53,987 bases of DNA from Phoronis australis (Eukaryota; Phoronida; Phoronidae). The stretch is taken from assembly GCA_002633005.1 (NCBI GenBank), contig NMRA01001096.1, positions 1 through 53,987 of the forward strand, given 5' to 3'. The notes below the pieces were generated by a model. It ran no database searches and was not told the origin of the DNA. It saw only the letters and a program-made list of their open reading frames with translations. The position numbers and the translations under genes were made by a program. Positions within the stretch are counted from its first letter, which is position 1. Each line of letters starts with the position of its first letter. Shown here in pieces: positions 22,633 to 36,500 of this stretch.

Positions 22633-24029
22633 CACCCCTGCTCCTATGGGACAGGACAACCTCTCAGAAACACTGCGTCATTTCAGATAGTACTAGAAAT
22701 GAGTGTACTGCCATTGCTGTTTTCGATAACCGCTAATACACAATATTATGGGTTATTAATATCTCATGCTATTCCTAAAAAGTAATAAACACACGCACTT
22801 AAAAAAGCACAGAAGATACACCTCAGGTGTTCAAAAATTGCCCCCAAACTTTTAACTTAAAAAACAGGCCAACTGAACTAACATTTGTCACTGAAGACTA
22901 ATTATCAATGTATTTACTAAATCATCAATACCTCGAAATCATACACACAAATTATCAAACCCATATAAAGACCTAACAGAAGAAACAGTCAACTTTTATG
23001 CGCAGCTGTCAAACGAATCAAAATTCTACGCTCAACGTTCTAAACCTTTTACCTATTTGATGCCATGGTTTTGCTCGGCATCATCCCTTTTACAGCACAC
23101 GATCTTCTGGCCAACCCTCACCATTTTCCGGGCTTGGGACCGGCACTAACACCCGAGGAACTTGGAATGCATTCAGCAAGGAATTATTTTACGAGTCTGG
23201 CGAGATCCCGCTTGTCACGAGAGTCTGAATATTGAATTGCATGAGATAACGGGACTTGCACTTTCTGTTGCATAAGCCAAGCTTTATCAGACTCAGAATA
23301 GTGGCTGGGTTTCAAAAATAGCTAAAAACTGCACACGAAGCGTTAATTTCCGGTCTTTTAGGTATGTGATCAGAAACAGTGCTTACAGGTATGACATATG
23401 AATTTCACATTTTAATTTTTTTGTAAATTTACGCTAAACAGTACGGAGGTTCAGGTGCAATACACAGCAAAAACAGAAAAAACATCCATCACAGCCAAAA
23501 GCAATTTTTTTAGAAAAGCATATTCATGCAATCTGTGGGTATTATTTTCTAACCCAGAGAACATTTCGTTACTAAAAAAATTAAGAAAACCATCTTTGAC
23601 GTGTTAAACAAATTTAAATCTGTTGCCACAAAAGTTTCCCAGCGATGTTAACATGGAATCCAAATCCTGACAAATAATCATCAATACCTTAATGAATTGC
23701 ACGTCTCAACTTTTGGTAACACTATCAAAGTAGGGGACATTTTTGAACACCTGTATAATGTCATAAATAACAACCACAAATATGGGTGAACAACAGGCAC
23801 ATGTATATATACTTCCATGGTCCAACAGATACCAGAGGACAACATTACACACCAACTATACACACTTACTATTACCATAGATACCAATGCAGTGTCCTCA
23901 TTCACCAGAGGGGAAAAGTGCTTGTGCCTTTAAGAGGGTATTTTTTTTGGGGGGGGAAGGGAATATTCTACCACCCAATCACAACATCCTAACACTGTTG
24001 CAAGCCCTCATACATAGTATGCTCTGTAT
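22633..24029. other. No gene recognised
   Basis: AT-rich intergenic sequence downstream of the TRAF gene's 3' end. Short frames have no domain. A T-run followed by eight Gs lies at 23941-23957. Confidence 0.4.
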
Positions 24030-24049
24030 CCAGGAGCTAAAACTAGCAT

Positions 24050-24055
24050 TTTATT
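24050..24055 (-). terminator. Candidate polyadenylation signal of the TRAF gene
   Basis: AATAAA on the minus strand lies about 235 bases after the TRAF stop codon, a plausible 3' UTR length. No transcript evidence; other signals further down cannot be excluded. Confidence 0.4.
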
Positions 24056-24076
24056 TTCATTCAAATTGCCATCAGT

Positions 24077-24238
24077 GTGAGTTATAAAAGATGCGAACCT
24101 CAAAGGGAATTTTTCAACCCTATGAGTGGAATATTTGCACCTCGTGAGAGGAATTGCGCACGATTTTTCAATATTTTTCACAGGGAAATGCGGGTTGATT
24201 TTCCGTTCAAAACTTGTGGGATTGAGGGCCCCGCAACC
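24077..24238 (+). repeat. Dispersed repeat, copy 1 (partner at 52484-52612)
   Basis: It shares with 52484-52612, in the same orientation, an ordered series of words: GATGCGAACCTCA at the start, a CTCGTGAGAGGAATT / TTCATGAGGGGAATTTCG block, then TTTTTCA(C)AG, and GAATTGAGGGCCC or GGATTGAGGGCCC at the end. This copy lies in the predicted TRAF 3' UTR. Confidence 0.6.
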
Positions 24239-24289
24239 GTAAATTACAAGTCACAAGCAAAGGTCAGAACAGCCCCGTATGACCTTAAA

Positions 24290-24511
24290 TTACAGGTTAG
24301 AAGTATCCACAATGCACTTAACAAACAAGGTGTCATCCCGCAAGTAGTTGTGTTTGTTCTGGATCAGACGATCAAATGCCGAGAACATAGGACATCCACT
24401 GGCGATGTTCATCTCCGACGTAGGTCGCTTAAATGATGAGCTCGCCTCGTCTGGCCGAAAAGCATCTATGATGTGGTTACGGTTGTCCTGATCCAAAATC
24501 ATCAGAGTCAC
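24290..24511 (-). CDS. TRAF: TRAF last coding exon: end of MATH domain
   Basis: Acceptor CCACCACCAG at 24512. 73 codons then TAA at 24292-24290. It contains VTLMILDQ, DAFRPDEASSSF, EMNIASGCPMF and the final strand DDTLFVKCIVDTSNL, all standard for the TRAF-C end. Confidence 0.95.
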   Translation of the reverse strand: MTLMILDQDNRNHIIDAFRPDEASSSFKRPTSEMNIASGCPMFSAFDRLIQNKHNYLRDDTLFVKCIVDTSNL

Positions 24512-27500
24512 CTGGTGGTGGAAGTACGTGATAAAGTAATACGTAAAATCTCCAAAATTTCGAGCAAAACGATTGCCAAAAAAGCCGTTTTTAAAATTCT
24601 TAAGACTTTCAGCACGTTTTTAACATCCTTAATATATATTAAAGTAAACTATGGAGGTAACACAACATGCTTTTGTTTATGTGACTATGTTGACAAATTG
24701 TAAACAATGTCAAAACAGCCAAGGATATCAATATTAACCTTCAAAACGAACAGCATGAAAACCTGGGTTCCTAATCAATTTTACTAAATGTTTAAGGCAG
24801 TGCCACCAACTCACTCTCTGCTTGAAGGGCCAAGGTTGGAGGGCGTCAAACTCTCCACGCATGACGACAAAGAACAGTGACACGTGCGTTCCCTTGCCAC
24901 TGCCATCTCCATTGGGATAAAGGCGACAACACATACGGTACCCAGTTGGGCTGGTATAGAAACATGATGAGTACAAACTGAGGGTGCGACCTGTAATAAC
25001 AGAAACTATCACAGTGATATGAAGTGTTAATAATGCCTATCACTGTGTGTAATGCTATAGGTATGCCTATCCTTGTATACAGTGCTATAGGCTTGCCCAT
25101 CATTGAGTGTAGTGCTTTAGGAATACTTAGCATTGCATACAGTGCTACAGGCTTGCCCATCATTGAGTGTAGTGCTTTAGGAACGCTTAGCATTGCATAC
25201 AGTGCTATAGGCTTGCCCATCATTGAGTGTAGTGCTTTAGGAACGCTTAGCATTGCATACAGTGCTATAGGCTTGCCCATCATTGAGTGTAGTGCTTTAG
25301 GAACGCTTAGCATTGCATACAGTGCTATAGGCTTGCCCATCATTGAGTGTAGTGCTTTAGGAACGCTTAGCATTGCATACAGTGCTATAGGCTTGCCCAT
25401 CATTGAGTGTAGTGCTTTAGGAACGCTTAGCATTGCATACAGTGCTATAGGCTTGCCCATCATTGAGTGTAGTGCTTTAGGAACGCTTAGCATTGCATAC
25501 AGTGCTATAGGCTTGCCCATCATTGAGTGTAGTGCTTTAGGAACGCTTAGCATTGCATACAGTGCTATAGGCTTGCCCATCATTGAGTGTAGTGCTTTAG
25601 GAACGCTTAGCATTGCATACAGTGCTATAGGCTTGCCCATCATNNNNNNNNNNNNNNNNNNNNNNNNNNNNNNNNNNNNNNNNNNNNNNNNNNNNNNNNN
25701 NNNNNNNNNNNNNNNNNNNNNNNNNNNNNNNNNNNNNNNNNNNNNNNNNNNNNNNNNNNNNNNNNNNNNNNNNNNNNNNNNNNNNNNNNNNNNNNNNNNN
25801 NNNNNNNNNNNNNNNNNNNNNNNNNNNNNNNNNNNNNNNNNNNNNNNNNNNNNNNNNNNNNNNNNNNNNNNNNNNNNNNNNNNNNNNNNNNNNNNNNNNN
25901 NNNNNNNNNNNNNNNNNNNNNNNNNNNNNNNNNNNNNNNNNNNNNNNNNNNNNNNNNNNNNNNNNNNNNNNNNNNNNNNNNNNNNNNNNNNNNNNNNNNN
26001 NNNNNNNNNNNNNNNNNNNNNNNNNNNNNNNNNNNNNNNNNNNNNNNNNNNNNNNNNNNNNNNNNNNNNNNNNNNNNNNNNNNNNNNNNNNNNNNNNNNN
26101 NNNNNNNNNNNNNNNNNNNNNNNNNNNNNNNNNNNNNNNNNNNNNNNNNNNNNNNNNNNNNNNNNNNNNNNNNNNNNNNNNNNNNNNNNNNNNNNNNNNN
26201 NNNNNNNNNNNNNNNNNNNNNNNNNNNNNNNNNNNNNNNNNNNNNNNNNNNNNNNNNNNNNNNNNNNNNNNNNNNNNNNNNNNNNNNNNNNNNNNNNNNN
26301 NNNNNNNNNNNNNNNNNNNNNNNNNNNNNNNNNNNNNNNNNNNNNNNNNNNNNNNNNNNNNNNNNNNNNNNNNNNNNNNNNNNNNNNNNNNTTTAAAATT
26401 TTATGAAAATCTGTTGAGGACCTTTAAAAATACTGAGTTAAACGTAAAAAATTAAATTGCCACTAGGGGGCACAGCAGTAGTCAGATCTGTCTGAAAGTA
26501 GTCGTCATCTATAGTCAACATCATATAAAAACACTTGCTAAATTAAGTAAAGATCCTGCGAACGGTTTAGGAGATACAGCCTTAGGCGCAACAAAAACAA
26601 AACTGCCACTAGGAGGCGCCACAGTAGTCGAAATCGTCCGAAAATCATCGTCAACCGTCCTCTTTATAGTAAGCACATACATGCCAATTTTCACAATCAT
26701 CCTTTGAGCAGTTTGGTTGGTAGAGGGGTGGGCGCAAAAAACAGTACCATCAAATCCATCTGAAAATGGGGTGATAGCGTCATCTCACTAATAGGTGCCT
26801 ATATACCAAATTTTATGAAAATTCGAAAACACTAAAAATGGCCGCTAGGTGGCGCAAACTATGTCCAATCCATCCGAAAACGGAAGGATAGCGTTACCTC
26901 ACTAGTAGGTGCCTACATATTAAATTTCCAGACACAGAAAATAAACACCTCAGTGATTAGGATTAAGGACCAATGGGTAGAAGAGGGTGAAACTAATTCT
27001 AAATATTTTCTTAGTCTCGAAAAACATAGCTATTGTAAAAAAACATCGTGGAGTTATGTCATAATGACCAGACGGTTACTGATCCAGGCAAAATTTTTTG
27101 GAAGACATTTCCATAAAACTGCATTTACAGAGCAAAAATGAGGGTGTGGTTTATTAACAGAAAAGGAATCCATTGAGCATTTTGAAGGAGACTTGATATG
27201 AAGTTAACAAGCTGAAAACAGCGATTTTAGATGTAGTTCATTCCTTCCAATACGTTTCCTTATTGTAATTTGGAGCAAACTAGCCACCCACACTCTGTCC
27301 ACTCAGATACATGGACAGATCAGTTGTTTCACATGCTCTTGATTCACATCTCATTAAACTTGACAGTACGCGCCATCAGACTCAGAATACATTGAATTCC
27401 TCGCGGCCCACACGGATTTCTCACTAGCTTGCTAACAGCGTTCTCTTCATAACAAATATTTTTTCATGAGCAGTACTTCTTCTGTCAAATGATTTTCATC

Positions 27501-30500
27501 TCATGAACACATCAGTTTCCTTACTCATGAACCACAAAGTGCTGACAGTCACGTCAGGAGGAGTGAGAACAAACAGCATAGAATGGATTCATAAGAAAAG
27601 TAATGTTCGTATGAAAACAACTCTGGTTCACAAGATAGGAATACAAATTGATAGCTAACAAATATGTTCGTGGGAAATAACGCTGTAAGTGAGAATGCCC
27701 GTACAATAAGTGATGAAGATCCCTGAAGTAGAGCCAAGTACTCAATACCCTAGTCACGTGCCTGTAGTCTAAGGTTCTGTTCAGCCAAGGCGATGTCCTT
27801 CAGTGCCAACTCCCGCTCCATCTTAGCAATGGTTGACTGCATCTTTGCCAGATCATCGCGTTCCTTTCGCTGCTGATCCTCGTGTGCGGCCATCACACGA
27901 TCAACGCGCTCTAAGTCCTGGTGCATTGCCGACATGATGGCTGGAAGGAAGTCAAGAGAATAAAGTAAAGTGGTGACTTAGAGCCACGCAACAACCTCAA
28001 TATTAATTACCAAATAATGTTAGGTCAACTAAACACCCAGTCTCCTTCAACCAGAACTCTTCTCAATTTCCATTGCACCACTGATACCTCTTTTCTCCAA
28101 TTGGCACTACCTCTAAAAATTAGTACTACCCACATGATCAAATTTAGGCAGATTTTGCTAGATGTTCTAGAGCCCAGTCTCTAGACAAACAGACAGAATT
28201 TAAGAAAACAGCCTGGGACAGAAGTGTCCCGTTTCTTAAAATAAATAAAGCCAAATACGAATAATTTTTCAGCAGATATAATCCTCACTTTGGCCCACCA
28301 GAACATACTATACATTACAAGTTACACATGCTGAGTAACACTCCCAAATCACAGCCATCATCCCATACTTACCATCCAAGGAGAATATCTTGGTTTCCAA
28401 CACATGGTACTTTGGATCTGATCCTGACAGATCAGACAAAGCACTCAGCAGACCCTTGGATGATGCGCCCTTAGATGAAGCCTGACAACGGAAGACGGGA
28501 GTCAACATGTAGTCATAAAAACAAAATAACAAAATATTCAACATGTATGTGAATTCTTATGCAATGGAGACAATGTTAACAAAGCCCCACAACCCATTAA
28601 TTACAATGGTTTTACCTTCTGCACAATGTCTGGAGTCTTTATTCTGCAGAACAGTTGCATTTTACCTACAACTGTTTCTACAAGATGGTCAATTTTTCAC
28701 CTAAAATTACACTATTCTGTTAATGAATAGTTACTCTATTCATCTCAACATTTACTGTATTTACAACTCAAGGATACATGATCAGCCTCGGTTGTTTGTA
28801 CCTTCTATTACTGCACTTTTCACAAGCCATTTGGATGACAGTACGTATACACAGGCAACAAGAAGAATGAATAAAACTGCCACCCCCCAGATGAGACAGC
28901 CCTCACCTCATTACTCACTGCCATATTCTGCACACGTGACTGCAGCTGACGCACAGTTTCAGTCATTTCTTCAATACGTCTGCTAACCACCTTGCTCTCT
29001 GCAGGTGCACATGCAATGGTCGCTGATGCAGAAGCGCCACCTTCTGTCAAGGCACCAAAGTCCGCAGCTGCACGCAAGCGTTCCAGGAGGGACTCAACAT
29101 GCTGTACGACACATTTCTTGTTGTGGGACTGTACATTATCTGACTTGATCTAAAACAACCACCACTAATGCATTACATTATTATCGCCCAATGAGAGGAC
29201 CACTCAGCCTTCATAGGGTCCCATCCTCTAGTGCAAAACACTTGCTGATGAGTGTATTTATTCCATTTTTTGAAACTCATTTTAAGTTTTTGACTTTTGT
29301 AGGATGGTTGCTTAAGCACACTTGCACTAAAAAGCATGTTGCATGCTTTCAGTTCTAGTGCACTCATCAGACAAGCCATCTGTGATATCACTGAATGTTT
29401 ACAAGCCAACGGCTATCTCACAATGCACTTGAAACGGCAATGTAGATGAAATCCCCCGAACTACACAGTATGCAACAGAACAGTTTAGATCACCAGAGGT
29501 TCATACTATTAAGAAGTGTTCGCCCAAGGCTGTGTTTTTGTGTCATTTGACACAACCAAACTATAAAAGACACAAATTGACTCAATGAGTGCATCATCTT
29601 GGCCTCAACATTTTGTTCAAGAGTTGTAATAAAGCTCCAGAGACGCTGTCACACCTTTTTTGGGAATTCAGCTTTGTAGAAGATTTCTGGAAGGAATTCG
29701 GAAAGCTACTTCAAAAGTGTCGCATTCAGCTTCCCAACTGTCTGTCTTACGATAGTTTTATTCTTGGACTTTACAAGACGCATGATTTTCTATTTAACAT
29801 TTTGCTTCTACTAGCTAAACAGTACATTTACAAGGAGAGATGTCACAAAAATATACCAGATTTTCTCAAGTTCGTTACAAAAACTTATGAATACTATAAT
29901 GCTGAAAAATTAAATGCACAAAAAAACTTTGTATATGACAGCTTCTCTGCGAAATGGGAAAATTTTATTGTTCATGTTAACTTCATGTAGAAGATATTTA
30001 CTTTAAACGAGATATGAGAATGGTCTTCCTGAGGTGTGCATGCGTGAATGAATGGTGTACTTATTTGTTTGTTTGTTTTTGTAATTGTTTGTAAATGATA
30101 ATAATAAATACATAAAAAAAAAAACTAAAAAATAAATATTTGGTTCTTTTCTTTGATTACCATACCATACCTTTCTTTCATAACAGCACCACTATATTGT
30201 TTCATTTCCAAAGTCAAATGCACGGCATCGTTGCTCCTTAAGTAGGTCATCACAATGTAGGTCAGAATATCCTCTTACAACTGGTCCGAAGGGGGTCGAC
30301 TCAATAACACAGTCACAGAAATGACGTCAAAACAGACAAGTATGAAAGAACAAAAGCTTGCCTCATACTTTGCTCGTGTGTTTTTAAAGACTTCGGGACC
30401 AAGTTTCATAGACCTCAAAAAATTCAAATAAACCCCAAAAATATTGGAAGGTGGGTCCAATGGACCCAAGTTTTTGAAAGAGTAGGGTGAACACTGCTAA

Positions 30501-33500
30501 GCATCATGCCACATACAGGTGTAGCCTACATTAAAGAACACACTAAGGCATGTTTTCCCTGGTGAGAGTAGTGGTCATACCATATCTTTGCAACCATATA
30601 TGCACGGAGCGTATTGGCGGCTACAGTTCCCCTTCACTGGATCTTGGTGAGCAGACATCTGTAAGAACAGAGCAAATTAACCTGGGGACATTAATACTAT
30701 TCATAGCCATGGCTATAGCCATAGCCACTGCCATACCCCTAACTTTAACCCTAGCCCTAGTAATAAAAGCTGCATGTTTATGGGTGGCTCACTCTGATAA
30801 GGAGATGTGTAAACAAGTTGTTTCGTGTATGAATTCATCACAGCTTCCGTACACAACACATATGGAAATCTCACCTGGTCTCGTGGAATACTTGTCCCGC
30901 ATCCCGAACATTTCATTTTCACTTTTGGACAGACCTCCAGGTGGCTCTTCAGCTCAGCAATGGCCACATCAGCACCGCACTCTTTACATCTGTCCTTTCT
31001 CATTGAACAGAGTGAAGCCATATGAAAGTCGCGGTCCCTTAACATGATAGTTTCTCCACAGCCCTGAGGGCACGCTATCGATACATATTGGCACTTAGTC
31101 TCATGCTCCTGGTGAATAAAATTTAACATAATAACACAAAAGGATCAACAATCACAAGACCATGTGCTCGGCCCAGTGGCAGATGCACTGGTAAAAACAT
31201 CATGAAGCAATTACAAATGTAAATCAAATCAAAGTCACAGCCTATTTCCAAATCATACTCATTTACATCAGATTTCCAGCATCTTTATAAAAGAAACAGA
31301 ATTAGTTATTAATATTTTAATCTCTGTTGTTACACACCGACGCCAGGGGTAGTGAGAGCGTACAGAACAGAAAGGATGTATAAGAAAAGTAATGTTCGAA
31401 TAAAAAGAACTGTGGTTTACGAGATAAAAATACAATTTGATAGTTAACTATCTTTTGAACATTCCCATGACATACTTATCAACATTTTACTTGAACACAG
31501 TTCAAAACAGTGAACATAAATCATCTCTTCTTACAATGTACTCTCTATATTTTCCTTTCCAGTCGCAGTGTTTGTTGGGGCATTTCACATCCAATCGGTT
31601 TAAATCTCGCCTGATGGCGTTGTCTGGAAACAACTATGAAAGAGAAAAGCGAACTTCTGAATCAATTACAAGCCTAGTTAGCCAGCAGAAGCACAGGTCG
31701 TTAACAGGTGACAGCTGCTAAAAAGCAAACATATGTATGCTTCAACCCTCATACTTCATTCAACTTCATACAAACAACAAATTTTTACTTACTGATATAT
31801 TTACGCAAGAAGATACTTAAAATCCATAAAACTTTCCACAAAGATGTTAAGCATGACAAACAACATTGGTTTTATTATAATAAATTTCCGTTAAAAACAA
31901 CATTATAAAGAATATTTATTTTTATTTTCTTTTATTTTTGTTTATTTTCATTTTTACAATACAAACACAAGAGCTGAAATGCAGTCACAACTGCTCTGCA
32001 AACAGTATATTTCTAGGGTGAGTTTAACAAAAAATGCCACAAGGGGACGCAACATATGTCAAATCAGACTGAAGCAAGGGAAGTGCTGTTGTCTCCTTGA
32101 AAGAAAGTTTTTGCAGAAAGTTCGTGAACATACATCAACGAGGGTGGTAGATATATATCATCTTGAAAACAGAAACCTATGAGCCAAATTTCGTGAAAAT
32201 TCGTCTAGTAATGTGAAACAGATGGAGACAAACATGGAAAACTAAAATTGCCACAGGGAGACGGTACTTGAATCTGTCCAGAAACTTGCTCAAACAGTCT
32301 CATCCACGACGGGATTTTGGAAATACAACAGCAGATGCCAGATGTCGATGCAATAAAACCAAAAAATGTAGTAAACTTCAGAGTTTTATTCTTTTTATAT
32401 TTCCTAGTTTACCTGACTCTGAATGAGCACTTTATTATTGTTCAGGTCAAACAACCTCATACACGCCTGTGAACTAACAAATGCAAACAAAGTCCCTTCA
32501 TCAGCCACCTGCCTCAGACCAACAATACAAGCATTATAGACAATGAAAGAAAAGATTGATGTTCTCCAGCTTACACTAGACAGGTAACACGTCTGTAAAT
32601 ATTTACTTACAATGTTTTTACGGGTATTTACAGACACCAGGTAATAGACATATCAAAACATAACTTTTGGTAGTTGCTACACCAAAATATAAATATGTGG
32701 GTGCATAAAAAGCAAAATGTAGTGCAGGTGTTCACAAAAACTACTAAGGCCAGGTTATAAAAGTCAGCAGAACACGAGGATAAATCTCTTCAACCACTCG
32801 CCACTTTCAGAAAAGTTTGTTGTGATTTGGGAAACGTCAACCTCCAGCATTGGGAGATTAGCACAACTCCATCTCAGCTGATTATACACCAACCGGTGCC
32901 ATCTTACCGTCTCAATAGACAACATGCTGGATTCTTCCTCCAACTCTTCCTTGACACAGATGGGACACTGCGTTGGACTGAAACAAACAACACAACTGCA
33001 TGTGTAATCGCAATGTCACAATACACTCATCTTGCATTACCTTGCAACACACAACGCATGGATACAAACAGCATACAGTGTGCAATTAAAATATTGTATT
33101 TTGCCTCCTTGAGAAAGTTTTTTACTCACATGTCTGAAAGGGGACTGTAGTGGAGGAGACAACAAGGTAGTTCTAACATGTTAGATACGTAAAGACAAAT
33201 TTTCAAAAAAGGCAATTGTCTGAAAACATATTGATGAAATAATTAGTACAGACAGCTTCATTTCAGTTGCCCAAAATTTGTACATTTATACTTTTAAAGC
33301 CGTGGGGTCAAACTTGTTTACATGTATTTTCACATCAATGTCTATTTTTAGATGATATTTATCACTTTGATTCTGGGGTCAATGCACTCAAAAGATTCAA
33401 CGAATTTCAGAGATCAGATTGCAACAGTCAATTATATGATTAGATAACATCATTTGTTTTTTATTAGCTAATCGTTAAGTAAGTACATTATTATAATTTG

Positions 33501-36500
33501 GGCAGAAGTCTGGAAAATACTCATGTGGGATTTAGTAGTTGAAGCTAAGGGACTTGCTACAATGTACAGAAGAAATTGTACAAGAGAGCCATCTCACAGA
33601 AGATTCTAAAGAGGATCTTGGCAAGGGCAAGAGTTAGCGTACAGGAAGTTAACTAAAAGCTTGTTACGTGCATCGTGGGTAATAAGATAGTGCCTGCAAG
33701 TGTTGCATCACGAAAGACTGTGAACAGCGAAAGGAATCATGGGTAGCAAGACACTGCCTGCAAGTGTTATGTCACAAAGAAATGTCACCATCAAGTACAC
33801 TGTCGCGGTAGAGTGTGTTAGTTCGAGGATCGACCAACAGAACTGTCATCTAACGAGTGTCGAGTCCTAACAGCTTTTATGGCAGATAAAACATTTGATT
33901 ATTTTTGGTTAAGCGACTGAAATTATCCTTATAGAAGGTGTTAGCGTAGTTTCTCTTCTTCATTTTTAGTCTATTTAATTAACAGCAGGTTTCCCTTGTT
34001 TTAATTTGTGGTTATCATATCATAAACTAATTACTGGATTTAACCCTTCTCTCTCCATCTACCTACAATCACAAAGCTTAACTACCATTAAAACAAACAA
34101 ACCATCAACTTCTGACACCAATATTCTACCAGAACAGAATGATGTTATCAACACACCTGGATTAAAAAATAATGATCCTGTTTCTTGCACACCTTCATAA
34201 ACACTTGTAGAGCCAAATTGAAGAAATATGCTGTTTAGTAACACCACTTAAGAAAACACCATCAGACAATCCTCGTTAACAAATATTGCTAGTGCAAGAC
34301 CCTTAACCCCATGCCACACACAAATTACTGTATTCGCCCTAATAAGCGCCCGGGGCACTTAGAAAAATTCATTTCAGGGGAGGGGGGGGCTTACTGAAGC
34401 CTAAGGCGGTTGAAACCCGGTCGATTAAGTAGGTGAAATCGGAAGCTATGATTCATCAAATTAAGGCTCTGTGACGTATCTGTCAGGGTTTGGAATGACC
34501 AATGACAAAAAACGCGGAAACTTTTACAGCCCAAATCATGCCCGATAACCAGCCTTTGAAATGGTCCAAAAAAAACGTTACCACCATCAGTAGCATGCTT
34601 CTGCGTCCTTTTCGCTCGCCCGTCCACTCCCAACCCACACAATTTTGGCTGCAGAGCGGTAGTATTTGTCGCCGCGCTTAACAATAACACGAGCCGCCAT
34701 TGAAAATCACACCACTCTTTACCCAGATGCCCCGGCAATGTTGACAATTTACGTTCCTCCGGAACATAAAGAGCAACTTCCGCTTTCCAAGGTGAATGTC
34801 GTCTGCAACGCCGCGGTAAGAAAGGAATTTGCCGCGGAAATTTCATATCAAATCCGATTTTTTTACGCGGAAATATTATAAAAAAAGCGGAAAGCACATT
34901 TCAAAAAAGCGGAAATCCGCGTTTCCGCGGAAAATTCCAAGCCTTGATCTGTAACCTACAACACTCTTTACAAAAATGTAGTGCATTGCTATCACACAGT
35001 GTTGTTAAATTACGATCATTTTTCAGAAAATTCCAGGGTGAAAACTCGCCGACTCATGCATCGCTGCCTCGCGATCGTCAATAGACCAACTTAAATTCTT
35101 GAATAAAAATACTGTTTCAACTCATCAAAATACCTTAAATCCACCTTAAGTTTTTCAAATATCGTCCCTAAGATTTTTAAGTTCCTGTGGAGTCGGAACT
35201 AACCGCAGGTTAAGTCCAAATCTGCGCTAGATCGTAGCCCGGAACACAAGAAAAATCTCTGGACGAACACACCTATTGCTGTCACGTGATGTTTGTTTTG
35301 AAGATTGTCTGTGTGTGTGTGTGTGAGAGCGAATGCGTGCGTATCATCGAGTTCATTTGCAAGTCGAGAGTAAATGCAATGTAATGATTTGGGTGCGCAC
35401 TGTAACTGAAGAAATGAACACCAGACGTTTGAGAATTGTCTTGGTAAGGACGATATTAAATGTCATTGAAATGGCGGGTGACTGGATGTGTGACAGTCTA
35501 ACGGTTATTTTCCGGGAGATTCGGTATAAAGGTGCGCAAGTGCTCACTATCAGTGGGTCATTTTATCGGAAATTTGACTTTAAAAAGATGAATTATGATT
35601 AATTAAATAATTCCTCTTATAAATGATGCAGAAGTTTTTTACGATTATAGTAGAAACTTTTGGAAATTAGAGCCAATATTTATTTCTTGCCTATGCTATG
35701 CTATCCGTGTTATGAATAGATAATTCCCAAAGACTAATGTCTGTGATGACAGGCATGTAGGGCGCACTTCCTGGTCACGTGCTTTTAACACAGGTCAAAT
35801 TTTTTTATTAGTCTTTGATTCGCAGTTTTCAAGTGCAGGCCTATAAAGAAATTTCAGTTCCTGTTCAGGGAGAAGATGCGGAATCTGTACCGGAAAGATA
35901 CAATCCTGTTAACAAGTACACTGCGTCTGTCCTGAAAGACCAGACCACAGTGGGACATGTTTTTCACAAGATCACCTAAACTTATGTGTTTTTTTGAAGA
36001 AAAGCGGAAGATTGAAGTGTATAGTCATTGCTGAATATCGACATAGCAGCGATATGAAAGCTAAATAAGATGATATGACAAACTCTATAATATCAATTTG
36101 ACTTAAAGGCGAAAGCAACCTTTTTTCATGTCATTTTGAGCTAAAATAAGGTTGGTTGGTTATCCTAGACATATTTTTCACTTAATTACAGCTTTTCATA
36201 ATTTTATTAATTACTCGTCCGCTACTCCGGAAGTGACGTTTTAGGAGGCAAGCGTTTCCCGCCACTCGGTTTTGCGTTGACTTTACCGTGCGAATCTGTT
36301 CTATTCTACTTTTGTTTTGTGCTGTTTTTCAACAATTGTCGCCATCACTTTCCATCGGCGAGTATTCTGCGGCAAGATAGGTTAGTACAGAACTCAACTA
36401 CGTTGGATTTAGGGATTGTTTAGTGTGTTGTAAGCTGAAAATGGCTGGAGTCGGTGACCCGTATCACAGTGACAGTAGTGTGAGTGAAAGAAACCTTGTT

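Noticed and set aside
24846-26406. Long open frames on both strands through the 60-bp array (265 codons minus, 460 plus)
   Set aside because: They result from a repeat unit divisible by three without stops, and one runs through the N gap. They are repeat by-products, apart from the real MATH exon that one of them overlaps.
30550-31047. 165-codon plus-strand open frame
   Set aside because: It is the antisense shadow of two TRAF zinc-finger exons, which have splice sites, phases and zinc ligands on the minus strand.
34391-34897. 168-codon minus-strand open frame
   Set aside because: It overlaps a MITE with terminal repeats and a flanking duplication, has no domain, and is matched by an unrelated plus-strand frame.
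36103-36106. piggyBac assignment for the TTAA-flanked element
   Set aside because: TTAA fits, but the ends do not start with the usual CC pattern, and the encoded protein starts with a THAP domain, which points to Kolobok instead.
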